64,000 nucleotides of DNA, from assembly GCA_040386075.1 (NCBI GenBank), contig JAZKGE010000013.1, positions 124,001 through 188,000 of the forward strand, read 5' to 3'. Both the position numbers and the translations under genes were made by a program. The stretch is from UBA4416 sp040386075. GTDB taxonomy: Bacteria; Bacteroidota; Bacteroidia; B-17B0; Aurantibacillaceae. Under the pieces are notes generated by a model that saw nothing but the letters and a program-made list of their open reading frames with translations, ran no database searches and had not been told where the DNA came from. Below are positions 25,837 through 34,423 of this stretch, one piece after another (the first letter of the stretch is position 1; every line of letters starts with the position of its first letter).

Positions 25837-27300
25837 TTAAATGCTCCAGGTTGTTCCTTCCTTACTGTCTTTTACCTGAATGTTGGCAGCGGTTAACTTG
25901 TTTCTGATCTCATCCGATGTGGTAAAATCTTTATTGGCTTTAGCTTTGTCTCTTAGATCTAACACTAATTGCATTACACCTTCCAATGCGGTATTTGCTT
26001 TACCTGTTTCTTCTTCTTTTTTCAAGCCCATTACATCAAATACAAAATGCTGATAAATCTTATTCAACATGTCTATATCTGCCTGTGTCAAACTTGATTT
26101 TTTATCATTCGTTGAATTGATCATTCTGATCGCATCAAATAAATTAGCGATCAATACCGGTGTATTGAAATCGTCATTCATTGCATTATAACATTCCCTT
26201 TCTAAAGCCACAACATTTTCGGAAGAAGTTGGAGAAGCTTTTAATGTCTGCAATGTTTTATAACTATCCATTAAACGATTAAATCCTTTTTCGGCAGCTC
26301 CTAAAGCGTCATTACTAAAATCCAGTGTACTACGGTAATGCGTTTGCATCATAAAAAATCTAACAGCCATTGGGCTATAACCTTTAGTTAATAAAGGATG
26401 TTCACCGGTAAATAATTCCATTGGCATAAAACTATTACCTAAAGATTTGCTCATCTTCTGTCCGTTAACCGTTAGCATATTTGTATGTAACCAATAATTA
26501 GCCGGACTCTTTCCGCAATATGCAATATTTTGTGCAATTTCGTTTGTATGGTGTGTGGCCTGAAGATCCATTCCTCCCCCATGTATATCAAACTGTTCCC
26601 CCAAATATTTTGTACTCATAGCTGAACACTCGATATGCCATCCCGGAAAACCAACGCCCCAGGGACTTGGCCATTTCATTAAATGCTCGGGCTTTGCTTT
26701 TATCCATAAGGCAAAATCCAACCTACCTTTCTTTTCATCCTGCCCATCCAACTCACGTGTATTCTCTAACAGCTCTTCCAGTTTGCGGTTGGTTAATGCT
26801 GTATAGTTATTTGTTTTAGCAAATTTCTCCACATCAAAATAAACCGTCCCGTTATGTTCGTATGCTAAACCATTCTTAATGATCTGCTTAGCTATCTCTT
26901 GCTGTTCGATAATATGCCCGGTTGCTGTAGGCTCAATGCTTGGTGGCAGTGTATTAAACAAAGCCATAATGTCTCTAAACCCAACCGTGTATTTTTGAAC
27001 AATTTCCATGGGTTCAACCTGTAGCAGTTTTGCTTTCTTTGCAAACTTATCATCACCTTCATCTCTGTCACCTTCCAAATGCCCTGCATCTGTTATATTA
27101 CGTACATAACGTACTTTGTAACCAATATGTACAAGATAACGGTAAATGATATCAAAAGACATGAACGTCCGGCAATTGCCCAAATGCACATCGCTGTATA
27201 CTGTTGGGCCACACACATACATTCCTAAAAATGGTGCATTGATGGCCTTAAATTCTTCCTTTGTTCTACTAAGTGTGTTGTAAATAAATAACTTTTCCAT
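25837..27300 (-). CDS. cysS: Cysteinyl-tRNA synthetase
   Basis: A 487-residue class I aminoacyl-tRNA synthetase that charges tRNA-Cys. The N-terminus has YVCGPTVYSDVHLGNCR with the zinc Cys and the HIGH-like HLGN. Other zinc ligands are in GWHIECSAMS and GGGMDLQATHHTNEIAQ; KMSKSLGN is the KMSKS loop. The DALR helical and C-terminal anticodon-binding domains follow. I chose ATG 27300, since the longer frame adds nine unrelated residues. A TAAATTTA element at 27316-27323, close to the -7 motif, lies upstream and overlaps the terminator of the preceding gene. Confidence 0.96.
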   Translation of the reverse strand: MEKLFIYNTLSRTKEEFKAINAPFLGMYVCGPTVYSDVHLGNCRTFMSFDIIYRYLVHIGYKVRYVRNITDAGHLEGDRDEGDDKFAKKAKLLQVEPMEIVQKYTVGFRDIMALFNTLPPSIEPTATGHIIEQQEIAKQIIKNGLAYEHNGTVYFDVEKFAKTNNYTALTNRKLEELLENTRELDGQDEKKGRLDFALWIKAKPEHLMKWPSPWGVGFPGWHIECSAMSTKYLGEQFDIHGGGMDLQATHHTNEIAQNIAYCGKSPANYWLHTNMLTVNGQKMSKSLGNSFMPMELFTGEHPLLTKGYSPMAVRFFMMQTHYRSTLDFSNDALGAAEKGFNRLMDSYKTLQTLKASPTSSENVVALERECYNAMNDDFNTPVLIANLFDAIRMINSTNDKKSSLTQADIDMLNKIYQHFVFDVMGLKKEEETGKANTALEGVMQLVLDLRDKAKANKDFTTSDEIRNKLTAANIQVKDSKEGTTWSI

Positions 27301-27323
27301 AAAAATATCAGATTCTAAATTTA

Positions 27324-27354
27324 GCAAAAAAAAAGACGGTAAAATACCGTCTTT
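27324..27354 (-). terminator. Rho-independent terminator after the MORN-repeat gene
   Basis: A perfect 10-bp stem (AAAGACGGTA / TACCGTCTTT) around a three-base loop. Read on the minus strand it is followed by a run of nine T. It ends the 27379-28278 transcript and isolates cysS. Confidence 0.93.
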
Positions 27355-27378
27355 CTTGTTTTAATGTTATTTAAGTAA

Positions 27379-28278
27379 TTAGTTCTCTACAGGTGTATCA
27401 CCAACGTAAATACCATTTCTATATACAGAGATACGTTGTAAAATTCCGTTCTCATCATAAATGTATGCTTTCCCATCCATTAAACGATTGTCTTTAAAAA
27501 CCCCGTCTTTAGTGATCTGCTTATTCTTATTATAAGTAATGTTTTGTCCGTTCAGCACCATTGGTCCTTTTGTAGTTGCACCATTTGGTTTTTCATCCGG
27601 TTTTAATACTACTTTAGGAGCATTCTCTAAAGGAGCATCTTTAACTTTAACAATTGGTTTTTTTGGTTCGAATTCTTTGATAGAAGCGACATCTACAGCA
27701 CCATCGTTATATGATTTAGTAGCTTTAATATCGCCATTCTCGTGATACTCTGTAATAACACCAGATTCTTTACCATTTACGAAATTACCCTCAATTGCCA
27801 GCTGACCATTTTCGTGAAAATATTTTACAGGACCTTCTCTTTTACCGCTTGCATTAAAATTAAATTCGTGTTGAGGGGTTCCATTTTCGTAGTATAATTT
27901 ATAAGGGCCGGTCCAACGGTTGTTTTTCCAGTTTCCTTCTTCAGAGATCTTTCCGCTTTCGTGGTACATGATAGCATATCCATCAGGGCGTCCATTTTGA
28001 AAAGTTAACTGGTTTTTCATATTACCATTACAGTAATACTCTAACCATTTACCAATTTTACGGTTATCGGTGTATTTACCTTCTTCGATCTTCTGTTCAG
28101 GGGCGAAGCAGGTTCCGGGTTTATGTCTTCCTCTTATGATCCATTTACCTTGCTTTTTACCTAAAGCATCAATCAGATTAATGGTGTCCTTATTATTCGC
28201 TGCTAGCTCAAACGACTGCGACTGACCATGGCTTATCTGAGAAACCAAAAAAATCAGAATTAAATAAATTTTTTTCAT
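27379..28278 (-). CDS. MORN-repeat (YwqK-like) secreted protein
   Basis: A 299-residue protein with a signal peptide (ends SHGQ) and about seven MORN_2-type repeats. They have the pattern GKWLEYY, G-M-N-F-NG-, such as MYHESGKISEEGNWKNNRWTG (partial), FHENGQLAIEGNF and ITEYHENGDIKAT. A Lys/Pro-rich linker near 205-240 precedes a last pair of repeats with DGKAYIYDENG. Such repeats form beta-hairpin ladders. Homologues are sometimes named YwqK toxin-antitoxin antitoxins, but the secreted Bacteroidota forms have no known role. I chose ATG 28278 over the TTG six bases upstream. Confidence 0.82.
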   Translation of the reverse strand: MKKIYLILIFLVSQISHGQSQSFELAANNKDTINLIDALGKKQGKWIIRGRHKPGTCFAPEQKIEEGKYTDNRKIGKWLEYYCNGNMKNQLTFQNGRPDGYAIMYHESGKISEEGNWKNNRWTGPYKLYYENGTPQHEFNFNASGKREGPVKYFHENGQLAIEGNFVNGKESGVITEYHENGDIKATKSYNDGAVDVASIKEFEPKKPIVKVKDAPLENAPKVVLKPDEKPNGATTKGPMVLNGQNITYNKNKQITKDGVFKDNRLMDGKAYIYDENGILQRISVYRNGIYVGDTPVEN

Positions 28279-28433
28279 AAGCAATATCTTTTACTAAATT
28301 ATGTAATATTCCTGTAGTTATTTAATAAAATTAGACAAAACACCTAAAATCAACGATGATTATTTGGTTAGTTTAATGCCCACTTAGTTCTACGTTTTCC
28401 CCCAAAAAATAGTTACACGTTTTAGAGCATTTT

Positions 28434-29375
28434 TTATGCCAAATTTGCTAACATATCAGCAACTAAAGACGAAAGCGTATATTTTGCCGACCAATTCCAG
28501 TCTTTTCTCGCTTCATCCTCTAAAATACTTTTTGGCCAGCTATCCGCAATTTGTTGCCTGAAATCAGGCTTGTAGGTGATGGTAAAATCCGGTATATGCT
28601 TTTGGATTTCAGCAGTAATTTGAGCGGGTGTAAAACTAATCCCGGCAAGATTATAAGAGCCTCTGATCTTGATACTTTCGGCTGGTGCATGCATGATCTC
28701 GATGGTTGCCCTAATGGCATCTTCCATGTGCATCATGGGTAAAGCCGTATTTTCGCTCAAAAAACATTCATATCTTTTGTTTTTTAACGCTTCATGAAAG
28801 ATATGAACGGCATAATCTGTGGTTCCACCTCCCGGCGCTGATTTCCAGCCAATTAGACCTGGATAACGTAAACTTCTGACATCTACACCAAATTTGTTAA
28901 AATACCATTCGCACCATCTCTCTCCGGCTTGTTTACTAATACCGTAAACAGTAGAAGGTTCCATAACCGTATACTGAGGAGTATCAATTCTTGGGGTTGT
29001 TGGTCCAAAAACAGCTATAGAACTTGGCCAGTATACTCTGCTAATGTGTTTTTCCTTAGCCAGATCCAAAACATTAAAAAGTCCTTCCATGTTAAGTTTC
29101 CAGGCAAACATAGGATTTTGCTCGCCTGTTGCAGATAGCAAAGCCGCCAATAAATACACATGAGAAATGCTGTGTTTTTTAACAATATTTAAAAGCGCGT
29201 CTTTATCTAAAATATCCAGTTTTTCGAAAGGATTGTTTTCAAGAGCGGGAATAGGCTTCAGATCAGAGGCTATAACATTGCTGGAACCGTATAACAAGCT
29301 TAATTCCTGTGTTAATTCAATTCCAATTTGCCCACCGGCACCAATTATTAAAATTTTATCTTCTTTATTGTACAT
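28434..29375 (-). CDS. NAD-dependent epimerase/dehydratase, L-threonine 3-dehydrogenase-like
   Basis: A 313-residue extended SDR. The Rossmann loop is IIGAGGQIGIEL (about 10-21), the catalytic triad region is SSIAVFG and VYGISKQAGE (YxxxK), and GLIGWKSAPGGGTTDYAV matches bacterial SDR-type L-threonine dehydrogenases. Those oxidise threonine to 2-amino-3-ketobutyrate. The spacing of PGG-TTDYAV supports Tdh over sugar epimerases. Not linked to a kbl gene here. A 213-nt gap separates it from the divergent trhO. Confidence 0.85.
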   Translation of the reverse strand: MYNKEDKILIIGAGGQIGIELTQELSLLYGSSNVIASDLKPIPALENNPFEKLDILDKDALLNIVKKHSISHVYLLAALLSATGEQNPMFAWKLNMEGLFNVLDLAKEKHISRVYWPSSIAVFGPTTPRIDTPQYTVMEPSTVYGISKQAGERWCEWYFNKFGVDVRSLRYPGLIGWKSAPGGGTTDYAVHIFHEALKNKRYECFLSENTALPMMHMEDAIRATIEIMHAPAESIKIRGSYNLAGISFTPAQITAEIQKHIPDFTITYKPDFRQQIADSWPKSILEDEARKDWNWSAKYTLSSLVADMLANLA

Positions 29376-29409
29376 GATAAAAATCAGTAGAGGTTTTTGA
29401 GTTTTTCGC

Positions 29410-29417
29410 TACCTTTG
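29410..29417 (+). promoter_or_regulatory. Candidate -7 element (TACCTTTG) upstream of trhO
   Basis: A perfect TAnnTTTG match on the plus strand about 170 nt before trhO. No TTTG is found at the expected -33 spacing. It would give a long leader that holds an 11-codon reading frame at 29544-29579. Confidence 0.35.
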
Positions 29418-29543
29418 CAAACGTATAAATAATTTTTGATTTATTTGAAGTTCAATGACGATCAAAAATCAGTAAATAGTATAACCTGCAATTATATCTA
29501 TTATGAACTATTCATCACACAATCACAATATCTTACTAAAAAG

Positions 29544-29579
29544 ATGATGAATAATCCATGTGGCTATAAAAAACAATAA
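29544..29579 (+). CDS. Possible 11-codon upstream reading frame before trhO
   Basis: ATG ATG AAT AAT CCA TGT GGC TAT ends with TAA nine bases before trhO. The encoded peptide MMNNPCGYKKQ has no known match. It may be chance. Confidence 0.15.
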   Translation: MMNNPCGYKKQ

Positions 29580-29588
29580 TGTTTTCAC

Positions 29589-30662
29589 ATGAAAATGCCG
29601 GAATTAAGAAATCGTATCAATAAAGACGAATTAAAACTTCGTTTGGCTCAGGAAAAAATTGAGCGTGTTACCCTATCCTTTTACAAATATGTAAAGATCG
29701 AAGATCCAAAAGAAGTAAGGGATCAACTGTTTACAACATGGACCGAACTCAATTGCTTTGGAAGGATATATGTAGCTCATGAAGGCATTAATGCCCAAAT
29801 GAATGTACCTAAAATCAACTGGGATATTTTTGTAAAACAACTATATGAAGATGAACGCTTTACTAATGTGCCATTAAAAATTGCAGTGGATGATGACGGG
29901 AAATCATTTTACAAACTGGTGATTAAAGTAAAAGAAAAAGTGGTATCCGATGGCATTGACGATCCTGATTTTAATGCAGCTAATACAGGTACTTATTTGA
30001 ATGCCGAAGGTTTTAATAAAGCCATTGAAGATCCAAATACCATTGTGGTGGATATGCGAAACCATTACGAAAGCGAAGTTGGCCGTTTTGATAAATCCTT
30101 TTGTCCTGATGCTGACACATTCAGAGAAGAATTACCTTTAGTGGTTGACCATTTAAAAGGGCAGGAAGATAAAAAAGTAATTATGTATTGTACTGGTGGT
30201 ATTCGCTGCGAAAAAGCAAGTGCCTACCTGAAACATAAAGGATTTAAGGATGTAAATCATTTACAGGGTGGTATTATACAATATGCCAAAGAAGTAAAGG
30301 AACAAGGCCTGGAAAGTAAATTCAGAGGAGTTAATTTTGTATTTGATGAACGAATTGGGGAAAGAATTACTCAAGATGTCCTATCCAACTGTCACCAGTG
30401 TGGAAAATCTTGTGATACACATGTGAACTGTAAAAACGATGATTGTCATTTATTATTCATCCAATGTGATGCGTGTGCCCAAAAAATGCAGGGATGCTGT
30501 ACACCCAAGTGCCAGGAGATCGCAGCTTTACCAATAGAGATGCAACGCGAACTCAGAAAAGGCAGAATAAAAAACGGACAAGAATCATTATCAGTATATA
30601 AAAGCAGATTGAGACCCAATCTGGCAGCTATTTTGAAGGGTAATACTTCAGAAACAAGCTAA
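29589..30662 (+). CDS. trhO: tRNA uridine 5-hydroxylase, rhodanese domain (TrhO/YceA)
   Basis: A 357-residue protein of the TrhO family, which adds oxygen to U34 of tRNAs to start xo5U modification. The N-terminal acylphosphatase-like domain (about 25-125) has RIYVAHEGINAQMNVP. The central rhodanese domain carries the active Cys in MYCTGGIRCEKASAYL. The C-terminal Cys-rich module has eight or more Cys in pairs (NCHQCGKSCDTHVNC, CDACAQKMQGCC). Length and order match the long, zinc-finger-bearing form. ATG 29589 is used; an ATG six bases later is equally possible. Confidence 0.92.
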   Translation: MKMPELRNRINKDELKLRLAQEKIERVTLSFYKYVKIEDPKEVRDQLFTTWTELNCFGRIYVAHEGINAQMNVPKINWDIFVKQLYEDERFTNVPLKIAVDDDGKSFYKLVIKVKEKVVSDGIDDPDFNAANTGTYLNAEGFNKAIEDPNTIVVDMRNHYESEVGRFDKSFCPDADTFREELPLVVDHLKGQEDKKVIMYCTGGIRCEKASAYLKHKGFKDVNHLQGGIIQYAKEVKEQGLESKFRGVNFVFDERIGERITQDVLSNCHQCGKSCDTHVNCKNDDCHLLFIQCDACAQKMQGCCTPKCQEIAALPIEMQRELRKGRIKNGQESLSVYKSRLRPNLAAILKGNTSETS

Positions 30663-30673
30663 TTTTAAATATT

Positions 30674-31222
30674 ATGAAAAGATTATTGCAAATAATCTGT
30701 CTTTTATCTCTTATAATAATTGGATCCTGCAAAAAAGTTGGAAAATTAAAGGAATTTGACCTTAATTATAACCAGGAATTTGTTATTCCTGCAACTAACA
30801 CTACTCTGAATTTACCTTTTGAGTTGAATTCACAGGATGTTGAAACGAACACATCTGCCGATTATAAGAATGAAGGCACTAGTTCAAAACTGGTAGAAAG
30901 TGTTTACCTCACCGAATTATTTTTTAAGATAAAAACACCTGCATCGGGTAATTTTGATTTCCTGAAAAGCGTTGAGATCTATATCTCAAGTCCAAATAAT
31001 GCTGAGATATTGATCGCATCTAAATATGATATTCCAGAAGATCATGCGAACCAAATATATATGGATGTAAGAGCTATAAACTTAAAAGGATTCATGCAGG
31101 ATGACAGTTATAAACTAAGGGTATATACTGTTACCGACCATTCTATAACATCTGACATGACAGTTATAGCTGACGAAACATTTCGCGTGAAAGCCAGATT
31201 ATTGAACTATTTTAAAAAATAA
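30674..31222 (+). CDS. Lipoprotein of unknown function (paralogue 1)
   Basis: A 182-residue lipoprotein (lipobox IIGSC, Cys19). After the acylated Cys the mature protein has FDLNYNQEFVIPATN, a beta-rich core (VYLTELFFKIKTP, FLKSVEIYISS) and the ending ADETFRVKARLL. It aligns along its length with the next gene: FD--Y----IP, then FLKS-L-YI, then -DE--V-A-LL. The two are therefore tandem duplicates. Beta-sandwich structure is likely; no enzyme motif is seen. It starts 11 bases after trhO. No name can be given. Confidence 0.72.
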   Translation: MKRLLQIICLLSLIIIGSCKKVGKLKEFDLNYNQEFVIPATNTTLNLPFELNSQDVETNTSADYKNEGTSSKLVESVYLTELFFKIKTPASGNFDFLKSVEIYISSPNNAEILIASKYDIPEDHANQIYMDVRAINLKGFMQDDSYKLRVYTVTDHSITSDMTVIADETFRVKARLLNYFKK

Positions 31223-31275
31223 TAGATTAGTGATTTTCAGATAATTTTATCGGTAAATTATTTAAAAAAATAATT

Positions 31276-31283
31276 TATCTTTA
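31276..31283 (+). promoter_or_regulatory. Possible -7 element (TATCTTTA) before the second lipoprotein gene
   Basis: One mismatch to TAnnTTTG, 24 nt before the ATG at 31307, inside a short inverted repeat (TTTATC/GATAAA). It could start a transcript through the lipoprotein gene, hmgA and hppD. Confidence 0.3.
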
Positions 31284-31306
31284 GATAAAATTTAAAATCA
31301 CATGTC

Positions 31307-31867
31307 ATGAAAAAAATCTTAAGTCTATCTTTCATAGCAGCCTTTATTTTATTTGGTTTATCCTGTAAGAAAAAAGAGGAAGCTAATAAACTGACTCAAT
31401 TTGATATTGATTACTCTACCAATTTAGCCATACCATCTGCAAGTATTACCGTAACTACTCCTACTACATCTGTAGAGTTTACAACGCCTAACGTACCTAC
31501 ACAACAGGCAACAAAATTTAGCCAGGCAGGAACAGCTCAAAATCTGATAGATGAGATCAAAATGACAAAATTGAATCTCACTGCTGTAAGTTCTGGAACA
31601 GCAACTGCCAACCTGGATTATTTAAAATCATTGACCGTTTATATTAAAGCTGCCGGTGTTGGTGAAGAAATTGTAGCAACTAAATCAAATATTCCAACAG
31701 GATCAACTTCTGTAGCGATGGACCTTACGGGTGCTAACATTAAAAACTACATTTTTAAAGATAATATCCAGTTCAGGGTTTTGGCCATATTTGATGCTTC
31801 TGCAGCAACTGATCAAACACTTAAAATGGACGAAACAGTTCATGTAAGTGCCACACTTCTTAAATAA
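31307..31867 (+). CDS. Lipoprotein of unknown function (paralogue 2)
   Basis: A 186-residue lipoprotein (lipobox GLSC, Cys20). The mature part begins KKKEEANKLTQFDIDY and has Thr/Val-rich strands, DYLKSLTVYIKAAG, NIPTGSTSV, DNIQFRVLAIFD and DETVHVSATLL. It is a diverged tandem copy of the 30674 gene. It lies 17 bases upstream of hmgA, so it may share a transcript with tyrosine catabolism. The Thr/Ala bias suggests an extracellular location. Function unknown. Confidence 0.72.
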   Translation: MKKILSLSFIAAFILFGLSCKKKEEANKLTQFDIDYSTNLAIPSASITVTTPTTSVEFTTPNVPTQQATKFSQAGTAQNLIDEIKMTKLNLTAVSSGTATANLDYLKSLTVYIKAAGVGEEIVATKSNIPTGSTSVAMDLTGANIKNYIFKDNIQFRVLAIFDASAATDQTLKMDETVHVSATLLK

Positions 31868-31884
31868 TTTTTTAATTCGATCCT

Positions 31885-33042
31885 ATGCCACTATATCATC
31901 ATGTAGGAAATATTCCACCGAAACGTCACACGATCTTTAAATCGCCACAGGGTAATTTTTATTACGAGCAACTGTTCGGTACCGAAGGTTTTCATGGTTT
32001 TTCATCCTTATTATATCATACGCATCGTCCAACTCAGGTAAAAGAAATCATTAAGAGTTATGATGTATCGCCTAAAGTAGCGATTGATAAAAACATCAAA
32101 GCGCTTTTATTAAAAGGTTTTGAAATAAAACCTACCGATGATTTTTTAGACAGCCGTAAAACAGTTTTATTTAACAGCGATTGTCATATTGGTTTAGCTG
32201 CTCCAAAACAAAGCATGACCTCTTATTTTTATAAGAATGCTGATGCTGATGAAATGCTTTTCATACACAAAGGGAAAGGAACACTGAGAACCTTTATGGG
32301 AAACATTCCTTTTGAATATGGAGACTACTTGATCATTCCACGCGGCATGATCTATCAAATGCAATTTGACACTACTGACAACCGCATTTTTTATGTGGAA
32401 ACGCCTCATCCTTTATACACACCAAAACGTTATAAAAATGCCAGCGGCCAACATTTAGAACATTCTCCTTTTTGTGAACGTGATTTTAAATTACCAACAC
32501 AATTAGAAACCTATGATGAGAAAGGCGATTTCTTGATCAAAATAAAAAAAGAAGGCATGATGCATGAAGTAGTTTATGCAACGCATCCTTTTGATGTTGT
32601 GGGTTGGGATGGATATAATTTCCCTTGGGCATTTTCTATTCATAATTTTGAACCGATAACCGGAAGAGTGCATCAACCACCACCGGTGCATCAAACATTT
32701 GAAACACCTGCATTTGTAGTGTGTTCGTTTTGTCCGCGTTTATATGATTATCATCCGCAGGCAATTCCTGCTCCTTATAATCATAGCAACATTGACAGTG
32801 ATGAAGTATTGTATTATGTAGACGGTGATTTTATGAGCCGCAATAATATTGAGCAAGGACATATTACATTGCATCCAAAAGGAATTCCTCACGGACCAGC
32901 TCCCGGAGCAATGGAACGTAGTATTGGACAAACAGTAACACAAGAGTTAGCTGTCATGGTTGATACATTTCGTCCGTTAAAAGTAACAGAAGAGGCCATG
33001 GGAATTGATGATGGTAAATATTATAAAAGCTGGACTGAATAA
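31885..33042 (+). CDS. hmgA: Homogentisate 1,2-dioxygenase
   Basis: A 385-residue non-haem iron dioxygenase that opens homogentisate to maleylacetoacetate, in tyrosine/phenylalanine breakdown. It is a cupin-type protein shorter than the human enzyme, in the common Bacteroidota form. Seen are MPLYHHVGNIPPKRHTIF at the start, DEMLFIHKGKGTLRTF, YLIIPRGMIYQM, VGWDGYNFPWAFSIHNFEPITG and a metal-binding region FCPRLYDYHPQAIPAPYNHSN with HPKGIPHGPAPGA at the end. hppD follows 128 nt on; the pair covers two successive steps. Fumarylacetoacetase is not in this window. Confidence 0.93.
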   Translation: MPLYHHVGNIPPKRHTIFKSPQGNFYYEQLFGTEGFHGFSSLLYHTHRPTQVKEIIKSYDVSPKVAIDKNIKALLLKGFEIKPTDDFLDSRKTVLFNSDCHIGLAAPKQSMTSYFYKNADADEMLFIHKGKGTLRTFMGNIPFEYGDYLIIPRGMIYQMQFDTTDNRIFYVETPHPLYTPKRYKNASGQHLEHSPFCERDFKLPTQLETYDEKGDFLIKIKKEGMMHEVVYATHPFDVVGWDGYNFPWAFSIHNFEPITGRVHQPPPVHQTFETPAFVVCSFCPRLYDYHPQAIPAPYNHSNIDSDEVLYYVDGDFMSRNNIEQGHITLHPKGIPHGPAPGAMERSIGQTVTQELAVMVDTFRPLKVTEEAMGIDDGKYYKSWTE

Positions 33043-33050
33043 AATTAAAC

Positions 33051-33122
33051 ATGGAATCTAAACTTTTGAAAAATAAATTGGAATTACGTTCGCTCTATAT
33101 GGCGATGTGGAGTTGCAGGTAA
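33051..33122 (+). CDS. Possible 23-codon leader peptide upstream of hppD
   Basis: An ATG nine bases after the hmgA stop opens a 23-codon frame ending in MAMWSCR and TAA. Its stop overlaps the 5' arm of a hairpin at 33117-33135, the geometry of a translational attenuator. The upstream bases are A-rich, like other starts here. Nothing proves it is translated; a remnant of an older gene is equally possible. Confidence 0.35.
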   Translation: MESKLLKNKLELRSLYMAMWSCR

Positions 33123-33135
33123 TTTCAGATTACCT
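33117..33135 (+). promoter_or_regulatory. Hairpin between hmgA and hppD
   Basis: A 7-bp perfect stem (AGGTAAT / ATTACCT) with the five-base loop TTCAG. No T tract follows, so it is not a standard terminator. It starts within the last codons of the 23-codon frame and ends 36 nt before the hppD ATG. It could control read-through or translation. Confidence 0.4.
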
Positions 33136-33170
33136 ATTAACCAATTTATAAATTACTAAAAAACAAAAAA

Positions 33171-34331
33171 ATGTCAAAAGAAATTAAAAACGTAGAATAC
33201 GGATTAGAAAAAATATTTGAAGGCGCACAGGACTTCTTACCATTATTAGGAACTGATTATGTTGAGTTTTATGTAGGAAATGCTAAGCAATCGGCACACT
33301 ATTATAAAACAGCATTTGGCTACCAATCGTATGCTTATGCAGGATTAGAAACAGGTTTAAGAGATCGCACTTCTTATGTATTGAAACAGGACAAGATCCG
33401 CATTGTATTAACAACTGCTTTAACCAGCGATTCGCCAATTGGTGAACATGTTAAAAAACATGGTGACGGCGTTAAAATAATTGCATTATGGGTAGAAGAT
33501 GCCCGTAAATCATTTGAAGAAACTGTAAAGCGTGGTGCGAAACCTTACATGGAACCCACCGTTGAAAAAGACGAAAATGGTGAAGTTGTAAGAGCAGGTA
33601 TTTATACTTACGGAGAAACCGTTCACATGTTTGTAGAACGTAAAAATTACAAAGGAGAATTTTTACCGGGATTCAAGCCATGGAAAAGCGATTACAATCC
33701 TGCACCTGTTGGATTAAAATTCATTGACCACATGGTTGGTAACGTGGGTTGGAATCAAATGAATGCTACTGTAAAATGGTATGAAGATGTAATGGGATTT
33801 GTAAACTTTTTAAGTTTTGATGATAAACAGATCACCACTGAATACTCTGCTTTAATGAGTAAAGTAATGAGTAACGGAAATGGCCGTATCAAGTTCCCAA
33901 TTAATGAACCGGCTGAAGGAAAAAAGAAATCCCAGATTGAAGAGTATATTGATTTTTATGAAGGTGCCGGTGTGCAGCATTTAGCTTTAGCAACCGATGA
34001 TATTATTAAAACCGTTGCTGATCTGAGATCACGTGGTGTTGAGTTCTTGCCTCCTCCTCCGCAAGCGTATTATGATGATATTCCAAGAAGATTAGGTGTG
34101 CACATGGATATTATGAAAGAAGATATTAAAGAGCTTCAACGTTTATCTATTTTAGTAGATGCTGATGAAGAAGGCTATTTATTACAGATCTTCACTAAGC
34201 CTGTAGAAGATCGTCCGACTTTATTTTACGAAGTAATACAACGTATGGGCGCTAAAGGTTTTGGTGCGGGTAACTTTAAAGCTTTGTTCGAATCCATTGA
34301 AAGAGAGCAGGCCTTGAGAGGGACATTATAA
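33171..34331 (+). CDS. hppD: 4-hydroxyphenylpyruvate dioxygenase
   Basis: A 386-residue iron enzyme made of two VOC modules that turns 4-hydroxyphenylpyruvate into homogentisate, the substrate of the neighbouring HmgA. Iron ligands are in FIDHMVGNV (His), GVQHLALATDDI (His) and LFYEVIQRMG (Glu). The DADEEGYLLQIFTKPVEDRPTLF region (middle part) is a family hallmark. The start ATG 33171 is preceded by an A-rich stretch. A clear terminator at 34374-34402 ends the unit. Confidence 0.96.
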   Translation: MSKEIKNVEYGLEKIFEGAQDFLPLLGTDYVEFYVGNAKQSAHYYKTAFGYQSYAYAGLETGLRDRTSYVLKQDKIRIVLTTALTSDSPIGEHVKKHGDGVKIIALWVEDARKSFEETVKRGAKPYMEPTVEKDENGEVVRAGIYTYGETVHMFVERKNYKGEFLPGFKPWKSDYNPAPVGLKFIDHMVGNVGWNQMNATVKWYEDVMGFVNFLSFDDKQITTEYSALMSKVMSNGNGRIKFPINEPAEGKKKSQIEEYIDFYEGAGVQHLALATDDIIKTVADLRSRGVEFLPPPPQAYYDDIPRRLGVHMDIMKEDIKELQRLSILVDADEEGYLLQIFTKPVEDRPTLFYEVIQRMGAKGFGAGNFKALFESIEREQALRGTL

Positions 34332-34335
34332 ATTT

Positions 34336-34359
34336 GTCACTTCGAGCGAAGTCGAGAAG
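34336..34359. repeat. Dispersed palindromic repeat (cttcgagcgaag type), copy 2
   Basis: A 24-nt element starting four bases after the hppD stop. Its reverse complement matches the element at 2981-3004 in about 22 of 24 bases. The core CTTCG-AG-CGAAG can fold. Confidence 0.7.
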
Positions 34360-34373
34360 CGATAATAATACAA

Positions 34374-34402
34374 ATCCCGCAACGAGGTTGCGGGATTTTT
34401 TA
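34374..34402 (+). terminator. Rho-independent terminator after hppD
   Basis: A perfect 10-bp GC-rich stem (ATCCCGCAAC / GTTGCGGGAT) with a three-base loop and a T run. It closes the hmgA-hppD unit. Confidence 0.92.
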
Positions 34403-34423
34403 TAAACGATTAAAACAAAGATC

